From Roseobacter sp. HKCCD6576-2 (GTDB lineage Bacteria; Pseudomonadota; Alphaproteobacteria; Rhodobacterales; Rhodobacteraceae): a stretch of 64,000 nt of DNA. The position numbers and the translations under genes are program-made. The stretch is from NCBI RefSeq assembly GCF_013179285.1, contig NZ_WVNW01000005.1:215279-279278 (forward strand), given 5' to 3'. Positions 19,316 to 29,719 of this stretch are shown one piece after another. Numbering within the stretch: the stretch's first letter is position 1; the number at the start of each line of letters is the position of its first letter. The notes under the pieces are model-generated. The model was not told the origin of the DNA, ran no database searches, and saw only the letters and a list, made by a program, of their open reading frames with translations.

Positions 19316-19333
19316 AAAAAGACATGTCTTTTT
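19316..19333. promoter_or_regulatory. 18-bp perfect palindrome at the luxR 5' end
   Basis: AAAAAGACATGTCTTTTT is a perfect palindrome that ends 10 bp upstream of the luxR start codon, in the space between luxR and the divergent small gene. It is a natural dimer-operator shape and could bind LuxR or another regulator. In RNA it could also fold and mask the luxR ribosome site. It does not match the usual lux box. TGTCTAAAA occurs twice around it. Confidence 0.55.
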
Positions 19334-19397
19334 AGACAGGTTGCCAGAAACAGGGTCAACAATAAACTCTGAGCCCTCTGGACTAAAGGTGAGCGGT

Positions 19398-19577
19398 ATG
19401 TCGGAAAAGATCGAACCAGATCTTTTTGCGCGTTTGATGGGATTGTCACAGCCCGCGCGCAATGACCTTCTTGAGTTTTTGGGTGAAACGCCTGTTGCGG
19501 AGGCCGAATTGGAACGGCTTATCCAAGATGTGGCCAATCGGGATACGCCCCCGAAAGCCGCGTTAAAGCCCTCTTAA
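19398..19577 (+). CDS. Small hypothetical protein next to luxR
   Basis: A 59-residue acidic protein, not recognised. It has no signal peptide or membrane segment; the middle (LFARLMGLSQPARNDLLEFL) looks amphipathic and helical. The start is ATG at 19398 with AAGGTGA about 6 nt upstream. It ends 5 bp before a strong terminator. The good ribosome site and terminator argue that it is expressed. Position divergent from luxR suggests, but does not show, a link to quorum sensing. Confidence 0.6.
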   Translation: MSEKIEPDLFARLMGLSQPARNDLLEFLGETPVAEAELERLIQDVANRDTPPKAALKPS

Positions 19578-19582
19578 ACAAA

Positions 19583-19618
19583 AAACCCCGCCATTCAGCG
19601 GGGTTTCATTTTTTTTAA
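19583..19618. terminator. Bidirectional terminator, small gene / rplQ
   Basis: A 9-bp stem AAACCCCGC/GCGGGGTTT with a 6-nt loop has T runs on both strands (TTTCATTTTTTTT on plus, TTTTTTG on minus). It closes the ribosomal cluster behind rplQ and the converging small gene. Confidence 0.9.
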
Positions 19619-19639
19619 ACTGTGTCTCAAATGCGGCGG

Positions 19640-20059
19640 TTAATCGTCCGCCGCTTCTTCGGCTTCAACGCGTGCACGGTCGCCTGCGCCTTTGGCATCC
19701 ACATCACGATCAACGAATTCGATGATCGCCATCGGCGCCATATCGCCATAGCGGAACCCCGCCTTCAGAACCCGGACATAGCCTCCCTGGCGCTCTGCAT
19801 AGCGTGGGCCCAGAACCTCGAACAGTTTTGCCACATAAGCATCCTGTTTGAGTTGGGCCGCAGCTTGCCGGCGGGCGTGCAAATCGCCGCGTTTGCCAAG
19901 CGTGATCAACTTCTCAACAATCGGCCGCAGCTCTTTGGCTTTCGGCAGAGTCGTCTTGATTTGCTCATGTTCAATGAGCGAGCCAGCCATATTTGCAAAG
20001 AGCGCCTTGCGGTGCTCATGGGTGCGGTTCAGGCGGCGGTAGCCTCGTGCGTGACGCAT
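19640..20059 (-). CDS. rplQ: 50S ribosomal protein L17
   Basis: A 139-residue large-subunit protein lining the peptide exit region. The signature [20 protein letters not shown] is complete at the N-terminus. A short acidic tail (EAEEAADD) extends beyond the bacterial core. It is the last gene of the alpha operon, after rpoA, and is followed by a strong terminator. Confidence 0.97.
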   Translation of the reverse strand: MRHARGYRRLNRTHEHRKALFANMAGSLIEHEQIKTTLPKAKELRPIVEKLITLGKRGDLHARRQAAAQLKQDAYVAKLFEVLGPRYAERQGGYVRVLKAGFRYGDMAPMAIIEFVDRDVDAKGAGDRARVEAEEAADD

Positions 20060-20185
20060 GTCATTTACTCCGTTTTATGCTTTGTCTGGGGCCCCATGCG
20101 TGCGGGGCCCTCTCCTTGGGGCATCATGCCCAGTTAGTCCCCGCATCTATGCGGGCATTTAAAGCTCCAAAGCGCGTCTCGCGCC

Positions 20186-21202
20186 TCAGAAGTTGTCTTC
20201 GTATTTCTTGGCCAAGTCCTCAATGTTATCGGGCGGCCAGTCAATGATATCCATGCCCAAATGCAGGCCCATGCCCGAAAGCACTTCCTTGATCTCATTC
20301 AAGGATTTGCGGCCAAAGTTGGGGGTGCGGAGCATCTCGGCTTCGGTCTTCTGGATCAGATCACCGATATAGACTATGTTGTCGTTCTTCAGGCAGTTGG
20401 CCGAACGAACCGACAATTCCAACTCGTCCACTTTCTTCAGAAGCAGCGGGTTGAACTCCAGATCGTCCTCGTCATCCTGACGGCTGGCGCTTTCCGGCTC
20501 ATCGAAGTTCACGAAGATCGACAGCTGGTCCTGAATGATCCGCGCGGCATAGGCCACAGCATCATCCGGGGTCACCGAGCCGTCAGTTTCCAGCTTCAGC
20601 GTCAGCTTGTCATAATCCAGCACTTGGCCCTCACGGGTCGGCTGCACATCATAGCTGACCTTCTTGACCGGCGAATAGATCGCATCGATCGGGATCAGGC
20701 CAATCGGCGCATCCTCGGGGCGGTTCTTGTCGGCGGCGACATAGCCTTTCCCGGTGCTGATGGTCAGCTCCATGTAGAGATCGGCGCCATCATCCAAGTG
20801 ACAGATCACATGCTCTTTGTTCAGCACTTCGATGCCAGCGGATTCCGAAATGTCACCCGCAGTAACAACCTTTGGACCTTTCGCCGTGATCGACACGCGC
20901 TTGGGCCCATCGGTTTCCATCCGGATCGCCACGCCTTTGAGGTTCAGAACCACATCGGTCACGTCTTCCCGCACACCGGCGATGGACGAGAATTCGTGCA
21001 AAACATTGTCGATTTGCACCGAGGTGATTGCAGCACCCTGCAGCGAGCTCATCAGCACGCGGCGCAGGGCGTTGCCGAGCGTCAGGCCAAAGCCCCGCTC
21101 CAACGGCTCGGCCACAACGGTCGCCTGACGCGCGGGTTCATTGCCCGGGTTCACAACCAATTGGGTCGGCTTAATAAGTTCTTGCCAGTTTTTATGGATC
21201 AT
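20186..21202 (-). CDS. rpoA: RNA polymerase alpha subunit
   Basis: The 338-residue alpha subunit. The N-terminal dimerisation domain (about 1-235) contains [23 protein letters not shown] flexible linker leads to the C-terminal domain that binds UP elements and activators ([20 protein letters not shown], then [16 protein letters not shown]). The start is fixed by GGAGGCGACACC before ATG at 21202, inside a longer frame. It lies between rpsK and rplQ as in most bacteria. Confidence 0.98.
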   Translation of the reverse strand: MIHKNWQELIKPTQLVVNPGNEPARQATVVAEPLERGFGLTLGNALRRVLMSSLQGAAITSVQIDNVLHEFSSIAGVREDVTDVVLNLKGVAIRMETDGPKRVSITAKGPKVVTAGDISESAGIEVLNKEHVICHLDDGADLYMELTISTGKGYVAADKNRPEDAPIGLIPIDAIYSPVKKVSYDVQPTREGQVLDYDKLTLKLETDGSVTPDDAVAYAARIIQDQLSIFVNFDEPESASRQDDEDDLEFNPLLLKKVDELELSVRSANCLKNDNIVYIGDLIQKTEAEMLRTPNFGRKSLNEIKEVLSGMGLHLGMDIIDWPPDNIEDLAKKYEDNF

Positions 21203-21318
21203 GGTGTCGCCTCCATTCTTGCTCAGGGCCTGGATCCGTGGCTCTGAACGCTCGAGGATCAAAAATGACAGCAACGGGCCACGCGGAATGCCGCAGCCCG
21301 TCGCGAGTAAATCATACG

Positions 21319-21708
21319 TTAAACGCGGCGGCGTTTCGGCGGGCGGCAGCCGTTATGGGCCATCGGGGTCACATCGCGGATCGACGTGATCGAGAAGCCA
21401 ACGGCGGCCAGCGCCCGAAGCGCGGACTCGCGGCCCGAACCCGGGCCTTGAACTTCGACCTCTAGGGTCTTCACACCATGTTCCTGAGCTTTCTTGCCGG
21501 CATCTTCAGCGGCCATCTGCGCCGCATAAGGCGTGGATTTCCGCGAGCCTTTGAAGCCCATGGTTCCGGCGGAGGACCAGGAAATCGCGTTGCCCTGCAC
21601 ATCCGAAATCAGGATTTTGGTGTTGTTGAACGAGCTGTTCACATGCGCCACACCTGCGGCGATGTTTTTGCGCTCTTTACGCTTAGTCCGTGTCTTATCG
21701 CGTGCCAT
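21319..21708 (-). CDS. rpsK: 30S ribosomal protein S11
   Basis: A 129-residue platform protein of the small subunit. Conserved parts are [33 protein letters not shown] and the C-terminal [19 protein letters not shown]. It follows rpsM by 12 bp in the alpha operon. Confidence 0.98.
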   Translation of the reverse strand: MARDKTRTKRKERKNIAAGVAHVNSSFNNTKILISDVQGNAISWSSAGTMGFKGSRKSTPYAAQMAAEDAGKKAQEHGVKTLEVEVQGPGSGRESALRALAAVGFSITSIRDVTPMAHNGCRPPKRRRV

Positions 21709-21720
21709 TGATCTGCCCCC

Positions 21721-22089
21721 TTACTTCTTCTTGCCGGCAATGGCCTTTGCGGGGCCTTTGCGGGTGCGCGCGTTGGTATGGGTGCGCTGACCGCGCACGG
21801 GCAGGTTCCGACGATGACGCAGACCGCGATAGCAGCCCAGGTCCATCAAACGTTTGATGTTCATCTGCGTGTCACGGCGCAGGTCACCTTCAACGGTGAA
21901 GTTTGCGTCGATATGTTCGCGGATTTGCAGAACTTCGGCATCCGACAGCTCATTGACCCGGCGCGACGTGTCAATGCCGACGGCTTCGCAGATCTGTGCG
22001 GCCGAGGTATGTCCAATTCCGGTGATATAGGTCAGCGCGATCGGTACGCGCTTGGCGGTGGGGATGTTCACCCCGGCAATACGTGCCAC
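21721..22089 (-). CDS. rpsM: 30S ribosomal protein S13
   Basis: A 122-residue protein of the small-subunit head that contacts the P-site tRNA and S19. The N-terminus [20 protein letters not shown] and the C-terminal [14 protein letters not shown] are diagnostic. Translation starts at GTG (22087-22089), preceded by AAGGA; the longer ATG frame adds 17 basic residues that homologues lack. It is the first gene of the alpha block, about 190 bp after adk. Confidence 0.97.
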   Translation of the reverse strand: MARIAGVNIPTAKRVPIALTYITGIGHTSAAQICEAVGIDTSRRVNELSDAEVLQIREHIDANFTVEGDLRRDTQMNIKRLMDLGCYRGLRHRRNLPVRGQRTHTNARTRKGPAKAIAGKKK

Positions 22090-22282
22090 GTATCGTTTCC
22101 TTCTTCGTTGCGGTTCCGTGGTTCCAGAACCTTTTTTCACAACATAAGGCCCGAGGATGCAGTCCTGCGGGCCCTGTCATATCTGGTCAGGCATCTACGA
22201 CATAGAAGCGTCGAGGAATACCTATCGATTCCCTAAGGAAGGCTTGCACCTAAGATCATTTGGCGCAGTCGTCAAGAGTGTT

Positions 22283-22930
22283 TTACGGGGTGTCAAGTGT
22301 TTCCTTGATCGACGCCGCAACCTCATCAATCTCGCCCAGGCCCGGCACCCATCTAAGCTGCCCCTTGGCGTGGTAATATCCGATCAGCGGCGAGGTCTTT
22401 TTGTAATACTCCATCAGCCGGGTTTTGAGGCTTTCCTCATTGTCATCGGCCCGGCGTTTGAAGTCAGACGCGCCGCAGTTCGAGCACTTTCCATCAGCCG
22501 GGATCGGCTTGGTGATGTCGTTATAGACTTCGCCGCAACTGCCGCAGGTCGCACGTGCGGTGATCCGCTGAACCAACGCGTCGTCATTCACTTCCATGGC
22601 GACCACGTGATCGAGGCTTTGGCCGTTGCGCTCTAACAAGTCTGCCAGCGCATCGGCCTGACCAAGCGTGCGCGGGAACCCATCGAAGATCACCCCGCCG
22701 CCGATATCGCCTTGCAGCTTTTCCTCGATCAACCCGATGACGATCTCATCGGTAACCAACTCGCCCGCATCCATGATCGCGGCGACCCGCTGGCCCATCT
22801 CCGTTCCTGAGGTCCGCGCTTCGCGCAGCATGTCTCCGGTGCTCAACTGCACCATGCCGCGCTCTTCCACCAGCCGGCGGGCTTGCGTGCCCTTACCGGC
22901 GCCTGGCGGCCCCAGAAGTATGATGTTCAT
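22283..22930 (-). CDS. adk: Adenylate kinase, zinc-type LID
   Basis: A 215-residue adenylate kinase balancing ATP, ADP and AMP. P-loop [11 protein letters not shown] at the N-terminus, the AMP-binding [12 protein letters not shown], and a long LID. The LID has four cysteines ([10 protein letters not shown] and CSNCGASD) arranged to bind structural zinc. It overlaps secY by 4 nt (ATGA), the usual secY-adk coupling. Confidence 0.97.
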   Translation of the reverse strand: MNIILLGPPGAGKGTQARRLVEERGMVQLSTGDMLREARTSGTEMGQRVAAIMDAGELVTDEIVIGLIEEKLQGDIGGGVIFDGFPRTLGQADALADLLERNGQSLDHVVAMEVNDDALVQRITARATCGSCGEVYNDITKPIPADGKCSNCGASDFKRRADDNEESLKTRLMEYYKKTSPLIGYYHAKGQLRWVPGLGEIDEVAASIKETLDTP

Positions 22931-24294
22931 CGACGTGCTGGTCCCTTCCGTGCAGTGCCTCGGCCCTTCTTGCCGCGTAGCTGCGATTTCTCAATCAGCC
23001 CCTCATATTGATGGGCCAAGAGATGAGACTGGATTTGTTGCACCGTGTCCATCCCCACCGAGACGATAATCAGGATCGAGGTGCCACCGAAATAGGCCGT
23101 AATTGCCAGTTCAGTCCGCACGATCTCAGGCAGAAGACAAACCAGCGCCAAATAGCCAGAGCCCAGAACCAGGACACGATTGACCACATATTCCAGATAC
23201 TCCGAGGTCTTCTTGCCCGGCCGAATACCGGGGATGAACCCGTTCTGGTTCTTCAGGTTATCGGCCACGTCATCGGTCTTAAACGACACGTTCAGCGTAT
23301 AGAAATACGTGAAGAAGATGATCATCGAGGCAAAGAACAGCAGATAGAGCGGCTGCCCCGGCCCGAAATTCGCCAGGATCCAGGCCATCACCGGGCCAGA
23401 GGCCTCAGTGCCCGAGAAGGTCGAGAGCGTCGTCGGCAACAAAAGGAGCGATGACGCAAAGATCGCGGGGATCACACCGGCCGGGTTGACCTTGACCGGC
23501 AAATGGCTGGTGCCGCCGTCATAGACCTTCATTCCCACCTGACGACGCGGATATTGGATATGAATCTTCCTAAGCGATCGCTCCATAAACACCACGAACG
23601 TTAGCGTCGCCAAGAGCATGAAGATCACCCCAAGGATCACCGGCGTCGCCAATGCGCCCTGACGGCCTTGCTCAAAGAACTGCGCCAAAGCGGCGGGAAG
23701 TTCGGCGATAATGCCAACGAAGATGATCAGCGAGATGCCGTTGCCGATGCCGCGCGCGGTGATCTGCTCACCCAGCCACATCAGGAACATCGTGCCGCCA
23801 ACCAGCGTAATCACACAAGCGGCGCGGAAGAACCAACCCGGGTCCGTCACCAAGCCACCGGATTCAAGCGACACGGCAATACCGTAAGCCTGAAACGTCG
23901 CCAAAACCACGGTGCCATACCGGGTATATTGGTTCAGCTTCTTGCGACCGGACTCGCCCTCTTTCTTCAACGCTTCGAGTTGCGGCACCATCGCCGCCAT
24001 CAGCTGCACGATGATCGAGGCCGAGATATAGGGCATGATCCCGAGCGCGAAGACGCCCATGCGAGACAGCGCCCCGCCGGTGAACATGTTGAGCACGCCG
24101 CCCAAACCCGCCGCCGCATCGTCGAAGAACCGTTGTAGCTCGACACCATCAATCCCCGGCACAGGGATATAGGTACCGATCCGGTAGATGATCAGAAGAC
24201 CAATCGCGAACAAGATACGCTGGCGCAACTCGGTCGCTTTGCCGAACGCGCTCCAGCTCATGTTCGCTGCCATTTGCTCTGCCGCAGATGCCAT
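22927..24294 (-). CDS. secY: Preprotein translocase subunit SecY
   Basis: A 455-residue channel subunit of the Sec translocon with about ten membrane helices. The plug and pore region is seen in the early [12 protein letters not shown] and [22 protein letters not shown] parts, and the cytosolic loop in [16 protein letters not shown]. The C-terminus is basic ([16 protein letters not shown]). The start at 24294 was preferred to an in-frame site six codons upstream because GAGAGA precedes it. It lies between rplO and adk as in the standard spc operon. Confidence 0.97.
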   Translation of the reverse strand: MASAAEQMAANMSWSAFGKATELRQRILFAIGLLIIYRIGTYIPVPGIDGVELQRFFDDAAAGLGGVLNMFTGGALSRMGVFALGIMPYISASIIVQLMAAMVPQLEALKKEGESGRKKLNQYTRYGTVVLATFQAYGIAVSLESGGLVTDPGWFFRAACVITLVGGTMFLMWLGEQITARGIGNGISLIIFVGIIAELPAALAQFFEQGRQGALATPVILGVIFMLLATLTFVVFMERSLRKIHIQYPRRQVGMKVYDGGTSHLPVKVNPAGVIPAIFASSLLLLPTTLSTFSGTEASGPVMAWILANFGPGQPLYLLFFASMIIFFTYFYTLNVSFKTDDVADNLKNQNGFIPGIRPGKKTSEYLEYVVNRVLVLGSGYLALVCLLPEIVRTELAITAYFGGTSILIIVSVGMDTVQQIQSHLLAHQYEGLIEKSQLRGKKGRGTARKGPARR

Positions 24295-24425
24295 GCTGTC
24301 TCTCTTATGCATTGCGCCGCGAGATCGGGGTTCGATCGCGCGGCGCGGAAAAAACCTTGGGGCTAGATGTAAGGGGCGGGCCCGCCCCCCACAACCGTCT
24401 AAAAGGTCACGAACCCTTTAGAGGG

Positions 24426-24899
24426 TTATTCCGCCGCAGGAGCCGCCGCCACGGTGAGGCTGCCACCGGCTTTCTCAACCGCTTCAACGGCCGCTTTCGA
24501 CGCGCCAGTCACGGACAGCTTCAGCTTGGACGTAACCTCACCCTTCGCCAGAACCCGCACACCATCAAGCTTGCGACGGATGATGCCAGCCTCGAGCAGC
24601 GTGTCCTCAGTGATGTCTTTCTTCGCGTCCAGCTTGCCAGCTTCGACGAATTTCTCGATCAGGCCCAGGTTGACCACCGCGAATTTCTTCCGGTTCGGCT
24701 TGTTGAAGCCACGCTTGGGCAAACGCTGATAGAGTGGCATTTGGCCACCCTCATAGCCATTGATCGCCACACCCGAGCGGGATTTCTGACCTTTGATCCC
24801 GCGACCGGCAGTCTTACCGGTGCCAGAGCCAGGGCCACGGCCCACGCGCTTGGCTTTCTTGGTTGCGCCGGGATTGTCGCGCAGTTCATGCAATTTCAT
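24426..24899 (-). CDS. rplO: 50S ribosomal protein L15
   Basis: A 157-residue large-subunit assembly protein. The Gly/Lys-rich N-terminal tail ([18 protein letters not shown]) and [22 protein letters not shown] segment are typical; an Ala-rich acidic tail follows. It normally follows rpmD directly, but here a globin gene and its flanks intervene. It has its own upstream promoter at 24995-25023. Confidence 0.97.
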   Translation of the reverse strand: MKLHELRDNPGATKKAKRVGRGPGSGTGKTAGRGIKGQKSRSGVAINGYEGGQMPLYQRLPKRGFNKPNRKKFAVVNLGLIEKFVEAGKLDAKKDITEDTLLEAGIIRRKLDGVRVLAKGEVTSKLKLSVTGASKAAVEAVEKAGGSLTVAAAPAAE

Positions 24900-24994
24900 A
24901 TCGCTTCTCCTTAGCCGGAACTGCCCCCGAAGCGAGATGGACAGACGCGGCGTTTCTTGATGTTTGAGTCGGGTCTTCGAAAGACCACTGGCGG

Positions 24995-25023
24995 CGTATA
25001 GACGGGCGTTATCAGGTTTTCAA
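24995..25023 (-). promoter_or_regulatory. Promoter for rplO-secY-adk block
   Basis: TTGAAA, a 17-bp spacer and TATACG lie on the minus strand about 95 bp before rplO, after the globin gene. Together with the terminator behind rpmD this makes rplO and the genes after it a separate transcription unit. Confidence 0.7.
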
Positions 25024-25076
25024 GTGAGTATGTGGGGTGGACAAGCGAAGACAGGACGCTGCGCGATCCGACCGCA

Positions 25077-25496
25077 TCATGCCTCGATCCCTCCCCGCCG
25101 GATCATATTGCGGCTCACCTCGGCATAAGCCTTGCGCCAGGCCTGCTCTAGCTCTGGCGTGAAACCCTCCCCCAATGCGTTCCGCATCGTGTCGATCAGC
25201 GCCTCCTCCATCGGCGCGAAGTCGCCCGCATGCACGCCCAAGATCGCATGGCTCCGGCCAAGGCTCTGATACCGACTGGCGAGGTGCTCTTCGTCATCCA
25301 GTTTCTGCACGATCACATCCAGCGTGGTCATGAACTTCATCCCCTGCCCGGTCAGGTCGTCACGGAACATCTTGCGTAGCTCGGGAGCTCGGCGAAACAG
25401 CGCATCATAGAAATAGGTCGAGTGCGCTTCGAAATCCTTGCGCAGGCGGCCCAGACTGTCCCGCACCATCGCGAGTTCGGCAGATGTAAGGGACAT
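25077..25496 (-). CDS. Globin inserted between rpmD and rplO
   Basis: A 139-residue single-domain globin of the Vitreoscilla/flavohaemoglobin head type. Helix B carries YFYDALFRRAPELRKMF with the expected Tyr at B10, the E helix GQGMKFMTTLD, and the proximal His (F8) is in GRSHAILGV. It probably binds haem and acts in oxygen, nitric oxide or redox sensing; there is no reductase domain. The start at 25496 is set by GGAGG 5 nt upstream. It sits on the same strand inside the spc operon, between a terminator behind rpmD and a promoter before rplO, so it is transcribed on its own terms. Confidence 0.88.
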   Translation of the reverse strand: MSLTSAELAMVRDSLGRLRKDFEAHSTYFYDALFRRAPELRKMFRDDLTGQGMKFMTTLDVIVQKLDDEEHLASRYQSLGRSHAILGVHAGDFAPMEEALIDTMRNALGEGFTPELEQAWRKAYAEVSRNMIRRGGIEA

Positions 25497-25570
25497 TGAC
25501 GCCTCCATTAGTTGCGTCAAACAAGTATATCACAAAATCATTGGAAACGAGCAGGCACCCCAAACCCCGC

Positions 25571-25605
25571 AAAAAGAAAACGCCCCGGCGTTGCCGCCGG
25601 AGCGT
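25571..25605 (-). terminator. Terminator behind rpmD
   Basis: On the minus strand an 11-bp stem with one mismatch (ACGCTCCGGCG ... CGCCGGGGCGT) is followed by TTTTCTTTTT. It ends the S10/spc transcript after rpmD and separates it from the globin gene. Confidence 0.85.
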
Positions 25606-25632
25606 CTCGTCTTCCCTCGAAAACCTCGGCTC

Positions 25633-25821
25633 TTAGCTGCGCTCTTCGATGATCTCCACCAGATGCGGGATCTTGCGGACCATGCCGCGCACGGCGGGGG
25701 TGTCCTCAAGCTCGCGCGTCTTGTGCATTTTGTTCAGGCCCAGGCCGATCAGCGTCTGGCGCTGCTTTTCCGGGCGGCGGATCGGCGAACCGATCTGTTT
25801 CACAACAATGGTTTTTGCCAT
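25633..25821 (-). CDS. rpmD: 50S ribosomal protein L30
   Basis: A 62-residue protein of the large subunit, normal length. Characteristic parts are [40 protein letters not shown] and the C-terminal [12 protein letters not shown]. It follows rpsE by 5 bp and is the last ribosomal gene before a terminator and the globin insertion. Confidence 0.97.
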   Translation of the reverse strand: MAKTIVVKQIGSPIRRPEKQRQTLIGLGLNKMHKTRELEDTPAVRGMVRKIPHLVEIIEERS

Positions 25822-25826
25822 GGGTC

Positions 25827-26408
25827 TCAGGCCTCCTCAGCCGCAGTCTCGGCTGCCGGTGCTTCATCCCGCTTGGGCAGGATGTCAGCGACCTTTTTGC
25901 CGCGACGTGCCGCAACCTGACGCGGGGAAGACTCTTTCTTGAGACCGTCCAGCGTGGCGCGGATCATGTTATAGGGGTTCTGTGACCCGGTCGATTTCGA
26001 GACCACGTCTTTCACGCCCAGCATCTCAAACACGGCCCGCATCGGACCACCGGCGATGATCCCGGTTCCTTCCGGTGCCGTGCGCATGACGACTTTGCCC
26101 GCGCCATGACGGCCCAACATGTCGTGATGCAGCGTCCGGCCCTCTTTCAGAGGCACGCGGATCAACTGACGCTTGGCCTGCTCGGTTGCCTTGCGGATCG
26201 CCTCGGGCACCTCTTTGGCTTTGCCCTTGCCGAAGCCCACACGACCCCGCTGATCGCCCACAACCACCAAAGCGGCGAAGCCAAAGCGCTTACCACCTTT
26301 CACGGTTTTGGACACCCGGTTGATCGCAACCAGACGGTCGGCGAATTCCGGCGTTTCCTCTTCGCGGTTGCGGCCGCGGCCACGCCCTCGGTTTTCACGT
26401 TCTGCCAT
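25827..26408 (-). CDS. rpsE: 30S ribosomal protein S5
   Basis: A 193-residue protein acting in decoding accuracy. An Arg/Glu-rich N-terminus precedes the double-stranded RNA-binding S5 domain ([20 protein letters not shown]), followed by [20 protein letters not shown] and the C-terminal [17 protein letters not shown]. An Ala/Glu tail closes it. Start at 26408, three codons inside the longest frame, with AAGGA upstream. Confidence 0.97.
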   Translation of the reverse strand: MAERENRGRGRGRNREEETPEFADRLVAINRVSKTVKGGKRFGFAALVVVGDQRGRVGFGKGKAKEVPEAIRKATEQAKRQLIRVPLKEGRTLHHDMLGRHGAGKVVMRTAPEGTGIIAGGPMRAVFEMLGVKDVVSKSTGSQNPYNMIRATLDGLKKESSPRQVAARRGKKVADILPKRDEAPAAETAAEEA

Positions 26409-26531
26409 GAGCGGCATCCTTTCCTAGCGGCGCACTCCGCGCCTTGATCTCCGATCGCAGTGGGCACATTGCCCCCCGATCATCGAGGCGGCGCGAACGC
26501 CGCCTACATTTGCTTGGACCCTGAACGGGTC

Positions 26532-26891
26532 TTAGAACTTCAGACCACCTTCACGCGCAGCGTCGGCCAGGGCCTTCACTTTGCCGTGGAAGAGGAACCC
26601 GCCGCGGTCGAAATAGCAGTCTTCGACACCGGCTTTCTTGGCGCGCGCGGCAATCGCCTCACCCACCTTGGTGGCCGCTTCGACATTGTTCTTGCCGACG
26701 ACACCCAGATCCTTCTCCAACGAGGAAGCCGAGGCGAGCGTCACGCCGTTCACATCGTCGATCAGCTGCACGCTGATGTTTTTGTTGGAACGGTGCACGG
26801 ACAGGCGCGGACGCCCATCTGCCGTTTTCCGCAATTTGTTCCGAACGCGCAGGCGGCGTTTCTGGAACAGAACTCGTTTGCTGTTTGCCAT
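26532..26891 (-). CDS. rplR: 50S ribosomal protein L18
   Basis: A 119-residue 5S rRNA-binding protein. Visible signatures: [37 protein letters not shown] and the C-terminal [20 protein letters not shown]. It lies between rplF and rpsE with about 120 bp to rpsE. Confidence 0.97.
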   Translation of the reverse strand: MANSKRVLFQKRRLRVRNKLRKTADGRPRLSVHRSNKNISVQLIDDVNGVTLASASSLEKDLGVVGKNNVEAATKVGEAIAARAKKAGVEDCYFDRGGFLFHGKVKALADAAREGGLKF

Positions 26892-26902
26892 TGTTCGCGC
26901 CC

Positions 26903-27436
26903 TTACTTCTTCTTGCCTTCCTTGCGGAAGATATACTCGCCCTTATAGCGAATGCCTTTGCCCTTATAGGGTTCTGGCTTCCGCCACTCGCGGATGTTGG
27001 CCGCGACTTGGCCGACGAGTTGCTCATCATTGCCTTCGATGATCACTTCGGTGACTTTCGGCGCCGTCACGGTCACACCGGCCGGCACTTCGAAGTTCAC
27101 TTCATGGGACAAGCCAAGCGACAGTTTCAAGGTGTTGCCCTGCATCTGCGCCCGATAGCCCACGCCCTGGATCTCAAGCTCTTTCTTGAACCCGTCGGTC
27201 ACGCCGGTGACCAGGTTCTGCACCATCGTGCGGCTCATGCCCCACTGCTGCCGGGCACGTTTCGACTTGCCGCGCGGGGTCACCGTCACAGCGTTATCTT
27301 CCACGGCCAGGGTCACATCATCGGTTGCGGTGAAGCTGCGAGCGCCTTTCGGGCCTTTCACTTCAATCGTCTGACCCGAGATCGACGCTTCGACGCCAGA
27401 GGGAAGATCAACCGGCTTTTTGCCAATACGAGACAT
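26903..27436 (-). CDS. rplF: 50S ribosomal protein L6
   Basis: A 177-residue protein near the GTPase centre. Two L6 repeats can be seen, with [17 protein letters not shown] at the start and the C-terminal [20 protein letters not shown] signature. The start at 27436 is inside a longer frame and has AAGGAGGG nearby. Confidence 0.97.
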   Translation of the reverse strand: MSRIGKKPVDLPSGVEASISGQTIEVKGPKGARSFTATDDVTLAVEDNAVTVTPRGKSKRARQQWGMSRTMVQNLVTGVTDGFKKELEIQGVGYRAQMQGNTLKLSLGLSHEVNFEVPAGVTVTAPKVTEVIIEGNDEQLVGQVAANIREWRKPEPYKGKGIRYKGEYIFRKEGKKK

Positions 27437-27446
27437 CGTTCCCTCC

Positions 27447-27839
27447 TTAGAATACGGTGCAAAGCACTTCGCCGCCGACATTGGCATTGCGTGCATTTGC
27501 ATCCGACATCACGCCCTTGGACGTGGAGATAATCGACACACCCAGACCCTGACGGACCTGCGGAATGTCACCCACACCCATGTAGACGCGGCGACCAGGT
27601 TTGGAGACCCGCTTCAACTCGCGAATAACGGGCTCACCCTCGTAGTATTTCAGGCTAATCTCGATAGCCGGATGGCCATCGGCCCCGGTTACCTTTTCAT
27701 AGCCGCGGATGTAGCCTTCGTCGGCCAACACATCCAGAACCCAGGCCCGAAGTTTGGAGGCGGGCGTCATCACCGTGGATTTGCCGCGCATCGAAGAGTT
27801 GCGGATCCGGGTGAGCATGTCTGCGATAGGATCAGTCAT
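27447..27839 (-). CDS. rpsH: 30S ribosomal protein S8
   Basis: A 130-residue primary 16S rRNA-binding protein, also the classical translational repressor of the spc operon in enterobacteria. The N-terminal [20 protein letters not shown] and the C-terminal [20 protein letters not shown] signature are intact. It follows rpsN by 14 bp. Confidence 0.97.
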   Translation of the reverse strand: MTDPIADMLTRIRNSSMRGKSTVMTPASKLRAWVLDVLADEGYIRGYEKVTGADGHPAIEISLKYYEGEPVIRELKRVSKPGRRVYMGVGDIPQVRQGLGVSIISTSKGVMSDANARNANVGGEVLCTVF

Positions 27840-27853
27840 AATCTATATCTCCC

Positions 27854-28159
27854 CTACCAGCTCGACTTGACCATGCCGGGGATCTGACCATTGGAGGCCA
27901 AATCACGCAGCTTGATCCGCGACATTTTCAGCTTGCGGTAATACGCCTTGGGGCGTCCGGTCAGCTGGCAACGGTTGTGCAACCGGGTGGCAGAGCTGTT
28001 GCGCGGCAGTTTCGCCAGTTTCAGGCGGGCCTTGAAACGCTCTTCCATCGGTTTGGTTTCATCATTCGCGATTTCTTTCAGCGCCGCGCGCTTGGTGGCA
28101 TATTGTGCCACCAGCTTCTGACGCTTCAATTCGCGTTCGATCATTGCTTTTTTTGCCAT
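27854..28159 (-). CDS. rpsN: 30S ribosomal protein S14
   Basis: A 101-residue S14 of the long, zinc-free type: the CxxC pairs are missing and the C-terminal signature reads [19 protein letters not shown]. It lies between rplE and rpsH. Confidence 0.97.
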   Translation of the reverse strand: MAKKAMIERELKRQKLVAQYATKRAALKEIANDETKPMEERFKARLKLAKLPRNSSATRLHNRCQLTGRPKAYYRKLKMSRIKLRDLASNGQIPGMVKSSW

Positions 28160-28178
28160 GGTCTCTTCTCTCCCGCGC

Positions 28179-28742
28179 TCAGCTGTTGAAAGGCATGTTG
28201 AAAGCTTTCAACAGCGCCTTCGCTTCCGCGTCGGTGTTCGCGGTGGTGGCAATGACAATATCCATCCCCCAGACCTCATCGACCTTGTCGAAGTTGATCT
28301 CTGGGAACACGATGTGCTCTTTCATACCCATGGCATAGTTGCCACGGCCATCGAACGACTTGCCGGATACGCCGCGGAAGTCGCGGACGCGCGGCAAGGC
28401 GATGGTGATCAAGCGGTCCAGGAATTCATACATCCGGTCGCCGCGCAGCGTGACTTTGGCGCCAAGCGGCATCTCTTCACGCACCCGGAAACCCGCGATG
28501 GATTTCTTGGCCTTGGTCACGACAGCCTGCTGACCGGCGATAGCGGTCAGGTCTTCCTGAGCGGATTTGACCTTCTTGCTGTCACGGACGGCTTCTGCAC
28601 CAGCACCAATGTTCAGAACGATCTTGTCCAGACGGGGCGCCATCATCGGGTTGGCATAGCTGAACTCTTCGATCAGCGCCGGTTTGATGGTCTCGGCATA
28701 CAGCGCCTTGAGACGCGGGGTATAGTTTGCAGTGTCCAACAT
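28179..28742 (-). CDS. rplE: 50S ribosomal protein L5
   Basis: A 187-residue protein that binds 5S rRNA and contacts the P-site t[43 protein letters not shown] and the C-terminal [19 protein letters not shown] are typical. Its start codon touches the rplX stop. Confidence 0.97.
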   Translation of the reverse strand: MLDTANYTPRLKALYAETIKPALIEEFSYANPMMAPRLDKIVLNIGAGAEAVRDSKKVKSAQEDLTAIAGQQAVVTKAKKSIAGFRVREEMPLGAKVTLRGDRMYEFLDRLITIALPRVRDFRGVSGKSFDGRGNYAMGMKEHIVFPEINFDKVDEVWGMDIVIATTANTDAEAKALLKAFNMPFNS

Positions 28743-29047
28743 CAGATCACGTCCCCCGTGGTCTTGGCGAAACGCACCTTTTTGCCGTCTTCGATTTTGA
28801 AGCCGACGCGGGTCGCTTTGCCATTGGCGTCCAGAAGCGCCAAGTTGCTCAGCTGGATCGGCATCGCCTGAGGGATGCGACCGCCCTGGCTGGCCTGGCT
28901 TTGCTTGGTGTGACGGATGGCGATGTTGATCCCATCCACGACGGCCTTGCTGGATTTCGGGTCAACAGACGAAATCTCGCCCTCTTTGCCCTTGTCCTTG
29001 CCGGCCAATACGACGACCTTGTCGCCCTTTTTCAGTTTAGCAGCCAT
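28742..29047 (-). CDS. rplX: 50S ribosomal protein L24
   Basis: A 101-residue assembly initiator of the 50S subunit. The KOW motif [20 protein letters not shown] is at the N-terminus. It is tightly packed between rplN and rplE. Confidence 0.97.
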   Translation of the reverse strand: MAAKLKKGDKVVVLAGKDKGKEGEISSVDPKSSKAVVDGINIAIRHTKQSQASQGGRIPQAMPIQLSNLALLDANGKATRVGFKIEDGKKVRFAKTTGDVI

Positions 29048-29049
29048 CT

Positions 29050-29418
29050 TCAGAGCACCTCCGGCGCAAGCGAGATGATTTTCATGAAGTTCTTGCCACG
29101 CAACTCGCGCACAACCGGCCCGAAAATCCGGGTGCCGATCGGCTCGTTGTTGTTGTTGAGAATGACGGCGGCGTTCCGATCAAAGCGGATCGCAGTGCCG
29201 TCTTCGCGGCGGACTTCTTTGGCGGTGCGCACGACGACGGCCTTGCGGACATCGCCCTTCTTCACGCGACCACGTGGGATGGCTTCCTTCACGGAGACTA
29301 CGATCACGTCACCGACGCTTGCGTATTTCCGCTTGGACCCACCCAAGACCTTGATGCACTGAACACGGCGCGCGCCGCTATTGTCAGCAACATCCAGATT
29401 GGTCTGCATCTGGATCAT
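29050..29418 (-). CDS. rplN: 50S ribosomal protein L14
   Basis: A 122-residue protein of the subunit interface. [20 protein letters not shown] and the [20 protein letters not shown] region identify it. The start has GGGAG 7 nt upstream. It is 66 bp behind rpsQ. Confidence 0.98.
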   Translation of the reverse strand: MIQMQTNLDVADNSGARRVQCIKVLGGSKRKYASVGDVIVVSVKEAIPRGRVKKGDVRKAVVVRTAKEVRREDGTAIRFDRNAAVILNNNNEPIGTRIFGPVVRELRGKNFMKIISLAPEVL

Positions 29419-29484
29419 TTGGTTTCTCCCGACCTTTGGGGACCTTCCGCCCCAGGGTTTCGCTCAAACCGGGTGTGATTGCCC

Positions 29485-29715
29485 TTAGGAGGCAAGCACC
29501 TCCCAGCGTTTGGATTTCGAGACAGGGGCACATTCCTGAATACGGACGGTGTCGCCTACCTTGAACGTGTTCTCCGGATCATGCGCCCGATACTTCTTGG
29601 ACTTCCGGATGGTCTTCTGCATGACCGGGTGCTTGAAGCGGCGCTCCACGGAGACGGTCACGGTCTGTGCATTGGCGTCGCTGGTCACGGTGCCTGTCAA
29701 AATGCGTTTGGGCAT
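29485..29715 (-). CDS. rpsQ: 30S ribosomal protein S17
   Basis: A 76-residue primary 16S rRNA-binding protein. [19 protein letters not shown] and [19 protein letters not shown] are characteristic. It starts 4 bp behind rpmC. Confidence 0.97.
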   Translation of the reverse strand: MPKRILTGTVTSDANAQTVTVSVERRFKHPVMQKTIRKSKKYRAHDPENTFKVGDTVRIQECAPVSKSKRWEVLAS

Positions 29716-29719
29716 AGTC

